A stretch of DNA of 9,339 nt from Solirubrobacteraceae bacterium (GTDB taxonomy: Bacteria; Actinomycetota; Thermoleophilia; Solirubrobacterales; Solirubrobacteraceae), in the NCBI GenBank assembly GCA_030043235.1, contig JASHYF010000272.1, forward strand, positions 1 through 9,339, written 5' to 3'. The position numbers were made by a program, and so were the translations under genes. Of this stretch, positions 6,407-9,339 are shown piece after piece (position 1 is the first letter of the stretch; every line of letters starts with the position of its first letter). The notes below the pieces were generated by a model. It was not told the origin of the DNA and searched no databases. It saw nothing but the letters and a program-made list of their open reading frames with translations.

Positions 6407-6422
6407 TTGACTGACGAGTCAA
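6407..6422. promoter_or_regulatory. Inverted-repeat operator candidate upstream of etfB
   Basis: The sequence TTGACT-GACG-AGTCAA is a perfect 6-bp inverted repeat with a 4-base centre, in the otherwise GC-rich 65-base gap before etfB. Its size and spacing resemble operators of TetR-family repressors, many of which control acyl-CoA catabolism genes. It overlaps the stop codon of the upstream B12-domain gene (6419-6421) and the place where a -35 box for etfB would be, so a bound protein could block initiation. No regulator gene is in the window, so the binder is unknown. Confidence 0.55.
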
Positions 6423-6838
6423 TCAGTCCTGGCGACGACGGCGCCACGAATGAAATCGACGATTGCTTGGGTGGGCGCCCCGGGGGTGAAGACCTCGGCG
6501 ACGCCGAGCGCCTTCAGCTCGGGGATGTCCTCGGCGGGGATGGTGCCGCCGACGGTGATGAGCACGTCGTCTGCGCCCTGCTCGCGCAGCAGCTCGACCA
6601 CGCGCGGCACGAGCGTCATGTGCGCGCCGGAGAGGATCGACAGGCCGACGGCGTCGGCGTCCTCCTGGATGACGGTCTCGGCGATCTGCTCGGGCGTCTG
6701 GTGCAGGCCGGTGTAGATGACCTCCATGCCCGCGTCGCGCAGCGCCCGCGCGATGATCTTGGCGCCGCGGTCGTGGCCGTCGAGACCGGGCTTGGCGACC
6801 ACGACGCGGATCTTGGTGTGGGTTTGCGGGGAGGCCAT
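6419..6838 (-). CDS. Stand-alone B12-binding domain, methylmalonyl-CoA mutase C-terminal type
   Basis: The 139-residue protein is a single cobalamin-binding Rossmann-like domain. [15 protein letters not shown] contains the D-x-H-x-x-G motif (Asp20, His22, Gly25), whose histidine replaces dimethylbenzimidazole as the lower cobalt ligand. GLSILSGAH supplies S67-x-L69, and VGGTIP supplies the late glycine pair (97-98). The sequence matches the C-terminal domain of methylmalonyl-CoA mutase or the small subunit of split acyl-CoA mutases. It has no catalytic barrel, and none is encoded nearby, so the large subunit must come from elsewhere. The likely reaction is methylmalonyl-CoA to succinyl-CoA; isobutyryl-, ethylmalonyl- or 2-hydroxyisobutyryl-CoA mutase small subunits are the alternatives. 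It starts 11 bases after the HAD gene with no visible Shine-Dalgarno, which suggests coupling. Its stop codon lies inside the inverted repeat before etfB. Confidence 0.92.
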   Translation of the reverse strand: MASPQTHTKIRVVVAKPGLDGHDRGAKIIARALRDAGMEVIYTGLHQTPEQIAETVIQEDADAVGLSILSGAHMTLVPRVVELLREQGADDVLITVGGTIPAEDIPELKALGVAEVFTPGAPTQAIVDFIRGAVVARTD

Positions 6839-6849
6839 CGGCGGGGAGG

Positions 6850-7737
6850 TTATTGGCGGGCGATGGCGCGCGCTGCGACATAGTCGCGCGCGAGCGCGCC
6901 GGCGGTGCCGACGGCGGCGGCCGCGCCGAGGGCGGCGGCCAGCTTCAGCCGCTTGCCGAGGCGATCGAGCTCGATCACCTCCCAGCCTTCCTCGAGCGCC
7001 GTGCGCCTGAGCACGGCGTCTGGGTTGACGACCACGGCGTGGCGCACGGCGCGCAGCATCGGCAGGTCGGACTCGGAGTCGGAGTACGCGTAGGAGGCGT
7101 CCAGGGCGAGCCCCTCGCGCGCGGCGATCTCGCGCATCGAGAGGACCTTGCCCTCGCGGTAGTTGAACGGCCCGGCGGGCCGGCCGGTGTAGCGGCCGTC
7201 GACGACCTCCGAGCGCGAGCCGAGGCCGCCGTCGAAGGCGAGCACGCGCGCGAGCAGGTCCGCCATCTCCTGGGAGGCGGCGGTGAGGATGTACACGGGC
7301 TGGCCGGCGTCCTGATGGGTGTAGGCGCGCTCGAGCATCTGCGGGTACAGGCGCGGGAGCACGCCGGAGAGCACGCGCGGGGTGAGGCGTTCGAGGTCGC
7401 GCACGCGCACGCCGGCGATCATCTTGCCCACGCGCATGCGCACGTCGTCGGCGCGTTCGTCGGTCGAGCCGCGCAGGCGGAAGCGCAGGTTCTCATACAC
7501 GTCGCGCGCGAGGCGCCGGCGCGAGATCATCCCGCTCTCGTAGGCCGCGCGGGCGAAGTGGATGCCCGAGGAGCCCGCCATGAGCGTCTTGTCGAGGTCG
7601 AAGAAGGCGGCGCCGCGCGGCTGCGCGCCGTTGGACGACGCGCCAGCGCTTGGTGCGGCGGCCTCGCGCAGCTGGTGCTTGGGCGTCCTCTCGCCGCCCG
7701 CTGCGCTTGCGTCGGCGCCGAATGCGCTTGCGCTCAC
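6850..7737 (-). CDS. HAD-superfamily IB phosphatase (SerB/CicA-like)
   Basis: All four HAD motifs are present: FFDLDKT with nucleophile Asp47 and acid/base Asp49; ILTAAS with Thr152; Lys197 in YREGKV; and YSDSESD with Asp220 and Asp224. The helical cap between motifs I and II fits subfamily IB, which includes phosphoserine phosphatases and several lipid or nucleotide phosphatases; the substrate here cannot be told. The last 35 residues contain an Ala/Gly-rich hydrophobic stretch (about 264-283) after a basic patch, which may tether the enzyme to the membrane. The first 42 residues are low complexity and probably disordered. The GTG start lies 15 bases after the thiolase stop, without a good Shine-Dalgarno; no ATG is available before the catalytic Asp, so the exact start is uncertain. 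Its place between thiolase and the B12 protein suggests a shared transcript but not an obvious shared pathway. Confidence 0.88.
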   Translation of the reverse strand: MSASAFGADASAAGGERTPKHQLREAAAPSAGASSNGAQPRGAAFFDLDKTLMAGSSGIHFARAAYESGMISRRRLARDVYENLRFRLRGSTDERADDVRMRVGKMIAGVRVRDLERLTPRVLSGVLPRLYPQMLERAYTHQDAGQPVYILTAASQEMADLLARVLAFDGGLGSRSEVVDGRYTGRPAGPFNYREGKVLSMREIAAREGLALDASYAYSDSESDLPMLRAVRHAVVVNPDAVLRRTALEEGWEVIELDRLGKRLKLAAALGAAAAVGTAGALARDYVAARAIARQ

Positions 7738-7752
7738 CGGACGTGCTGCTGG

Positions 7753-8946
7753 TCAGACCCTCAGGATCACCGCGTCGCCCTGGCCTCCGCCGGAGCAGAT
7801 GGCCGCGCACCCGAGCCCGCCTCCGCGCCGGCGCAGCTCGTGCACGAGGCTGCCGAGGATGCGCGCGCCGGAGGCGCCGATCGGGTGGCCGAGGGCGACG
7901 GCGCCGCCGTTGACGTTCACGCGCTCCTCGTCGATGCCGAGCATGCGGATCGAGTTGAGCGTGACGGACGCGAACGCCTCGTTGATCTCCCACAGGTCGA
8001 TGTCTCCGGGCTGCAGCCCGGCCTTCTCCAGCGCCTTCTTGGCGGCGGACGCAGGGGTGGTGGCGAGGTAGGCGAAGTCGTTCGCGCTCTGCGCGTGGGC
8101 GAGGATCTCCGCGAGCGGCTCCTTGCGGTTGGCGCTCGCCCACTCCTCGGATGCGAGCACGAGCGCGCCGGCGCCGTCGTTGACCCCGGGCGAGTTGCCG
8201 GCGGTGTGCGAGCCGTCCTTGCCGACGAGGCCGGGGAGCGCGGCGAGCTTCTCGAGCGAGGTGTCGCGGCGCGGGCCCTCGTCGATCTCCACGACGGTGC
8301 TCTGCTTGCCCGCGCCCGCACGGGTGCGGCCGTTGACGCTCACCGGCACGATCTCCTCGGCCATGCGCCCCTCGTCGATCGCGGCGAGCGCGCGTTCGTG
8401 CGAGCGCAGCGCCCAGCGATCTAGGTCGGCGCGCGTCATCTCGAGCTCGTCGGCGACCTCGGTGGCCTCGACGAACATCTGCTTGCCGGAGAACGGGTTG
8501 GTGAGCCCGTCGTGGACCATCGAGTCGAGCATCTGCGCGTCGCCCATGCGGTAGCCGAAACGCGCCTGCCCCAGCAGGTAGGGGGCCTTGGACATCGACT
8601 CCATGCCCCCGCCCACGCCCACCTGCATGTCGCCCGCGCGGATCGCCTGGTCGATCATCACCGACGCGCGCAGGCCCGACGCGCACACCTTGTTGATCGT
8701 CTCGGAGGAGACCTCCTTGGGAATGCCCGCCTTGATCTGCGCCTGGCGCGAGGGGATCTGCCCCTGGCCGGCCTGCAGCACCTGGCCCATGACCACGTGC
8801 TCGACCTGCTCGGGCTCGACGCCCGCGCGCTCGAGCGCCGCGCCGATCGCGACCGCGCCGAGCTCGGTCGCCTCGAGCGTGGACAGCCCACCGCCCATCT
8901 TGCCGACGGGGGTGCGCGCGCTGGCGAGGATCACGGTGTTGGACAT
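7753..8946 (-). CDS. Acetyl-CoA C-acetyltransferase (thiolase)
   Basis: The 397-residue enzyme interconverts two acetyl-CoA (or acyl-CoA plus acetyl-CoA) and 3-ketoacyl-CoA. It has the full catalytic set: Cys88 in NKVCASGL (acylated nucleophile), NEAF in WEINEAFASV, His354 in GHPIGASG, and Cys384 in CAAICSGGGQG. The N-terminus ILASARTPVGKMGG and the block GGGMESMSKAPY are classic for biosynthetic-type acetoacetyl-CoA thiolases, but length and motifs do not separate these from beta-oxidation thiolases. I chose ATG 8946, which has AAAGGAG 13 bases upstream and gives the family length; the frame stays open to 9315 but that extension resembles nothing. It is the first gene of the six-gene minus-strand series and is divergent from the aminopeptidase gene. 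Its presence with ETF and a B12 mutase domain favours a role in fatty-acid or branched-chain breakdown. Confidence 0.96.
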   Translation of the reverse strand: MSNTVILASARTPVGKMGGGLSTLEATELGAVAIGAALERAGVEPEQVEHVVMGQVLQAGQGQIPSRQAQIKAGIPKEVSSETINKVCASGLRASVMIDQAIRAGDMQVGVGGGMESMSKAPYLLGQARFGYRMGDAQMLDSMVHDGLTNPFSGKQMFVEATEVADELEMTRADLDRWALRSHERALAAIDEGRMAEEIVPVSVNGRTRAGAGKQSTVVEIDEGPRRDTSLEKLAALPGLVGKDGSHTAGNSPGVNDGAGALVLASEEWASANRKEPLAEILAHAQSANDFAYLATTPASAAKKALEKAGLQPGDIDLWEINEAFASVTLNSIRMLGIDEERVNVNGGAVALGHPIGASGARILGSLVHELRRRGGGLGCAAICSGGGQGDAVILRV

Positions 8947-8995
8947 GGAGGCGGCTCTGCTCCTTTGGCTGGCTGTGTTGTGGCTGGGAGCGAGA

Positions 8996-9001
8996 ATGGT
9001 A
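8996..9001 (-). promoter_or_regulatory. Weak -10 candidate for the thiolase gene
   Basis: TACCAT on the minus strand lies about 50 bases before the thiolase ATG, in the only AT-richer patch of the divergent region. No convincing -35 is visible. Listed because a promoter must lie in this 190-base interval if the series begins with the thiolase gene. Confidence 0.2.
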
Positions 9002-9030
9002 GTGGACGGCTGCGGCGGTGGACGGCTGCG
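9002..9030. repeat. 13-bp direct repeat in the divergent intergenic region
   Basis: GTGGACGGCTGCG occurs at 9002-9014 and again at 9018-9030, a 16-base period, between the thiolase and aminopeptidase genes. It adjoins the weak -10 candidate at 8996-9001. A regulator site is possible; a slippage product is equally possible. The rest of the 190-base interval (8947-9136) shows only GC-rich short inverted repeats. Confidence 0.55.
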
Positions 9031-9136
9031 CGATGCCCCAGGGGACGGCGCCGGCGCGCGCAGGCGGGCGGCGCGCGGGCACAAGCGCCGGCGTGGCGAC
9101 GACGAATCGCGCAGCAGCCGGATATCGTGCCGGCGC

Positions 9137-9339
9137 ATGCAGACATCCGCCATTACACGACCCACTGGAACGAGCGACGCCGACACGCACGTCATCGGCG
9201 TGTTCAAGGGCGAGGATCTGCCCGACACGTCTCCCGCGCAGCTGCGCGAGCTGCTGGACAGCGGCGAGGCGCGCCGCGCCAACAAGGCGCTGGCGCTCGC
9301 GCACGCGGAGGGCAAGCGCTGGCTGCTCGTCGGCCTGGG
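9137..9339 (+). CDS. pepA: Leucyl aminopeptidase (M17), N-terminal fragment
   Basis: An open frame starts at ATG 9137 and runs off the window after 67 codons. The fragment contains THVIGVFKGEDLP and later ANKALALAHAEGKRWLLVGLG, which resembles the N-terminal domain of M17 leucyl aminopeptidases, where a similar K-x-x-LLVGLG strand is conserved. The metal- and substrate-binding C-terminal domain lies beyond the edge, so catalysis cannot be checked. Full-length family members act as hexameric cytosolic zinc/manganese exopeptidases in peptide turnover. The first 16 residues are not conserved-looking, and only a weak GGA about 14 bases upstream could serve as ribosome site, so the start could be slightly different. 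It is divergent from the thiolase gene across 190 bases. The gene symbol is a family-level guess. Confidence 0.78.
   Translation, partial: MQTSAITRPTGTSDADTHVIGVFKGEDLPDTSPAQLRELLDSGEARRANKALALAHAEGKRWLLVGL

Noticed and set aside
7493..9304. Minus-strand 603-codon frame overlapping the thiolase and HAD genes
   Set aside because: Arg-rich product in another frame of two recognisable genes.
8947..9315. Extension of the thiolase reading frame upstream by 123 residues
   Set aside because: ATG 8946 has a Shine-Dalgarno and gives the standard thiolase start and length; the extension is low-complexity and would overlap the aminopeptidase gene on the other strand.

Overview
The window looks like chromosome from a high-GC actinobacterium, most likely class Thermoleophilia (Solirubrobacterales-like). 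This placement is inferred from very high GC, alanine- and arginine-rich proteins, long antisense ORFs caused by GC-skewed codons, and gene content. It cannot be proved without a database search. I recognise nine of the ten genes. There is no mobile element, CRISPR array, tRNA or rRNA, and no gene-free stretch longer than about 200 bases.

Layout. On the plus strand, 1-324 is the C-terminal end of an FkbM-type methyltransferase. It converges on a two-gene minus-strand unit, rpmE (ribosomal protein L31, Cys-rich zinc form) followed 4 bases later by a DUF1385 (YqhQ-type) membrane protein. Upstream of rpmE is a minus-strand gene for a small exported protein of unknown function. From 8946 down to 2686 runs a compact minus-strand series: thiolase, HAD-IB phosphatase, stand-alone B12-binding domain of the methylmalonyl-CoA mutase type, etfB, etfA and ETF-quinone oxidoreductase. 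At the right edge, divergent from the thiolase, is the start of a leucyl aminopeptidase gene cut off by the window.

How the genes fit together. EtfB and EtfA form the flavoprotein that collects electrons from acyl-CoA dehydrogenases, and ETF-QO passes them to the membrane quinone pool. Thiolase performs the last carbon step of beta-oxidation (or the reverse condensation). The B12 domain fits conversion of propionyl-CoA-derived methylmalonyl-CoA to succinyl-CoA. The block therefore reads as an acyl-CoA / branched-chain catabolism and respiratory electron-transfer cluster. A near-perfect inverted repeat (TTGACT-4-AGTCAA) lies just upstream of etfB, over the place where a -35 box would be, and suggests local repression of the ETF genes.

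I found no clear new biological system. The best points to re-examine are: an ETF-QO that lacks the fourth cysteine of its expected 4Fe-4S site; the inverted repeat upstream of etfB; GC-rich, hairpin-forming, insertion-like segments inside etfB and the ETF-QO gene; and a -10 box placed so close to rpmE that its mRNA should be almost leaderless.
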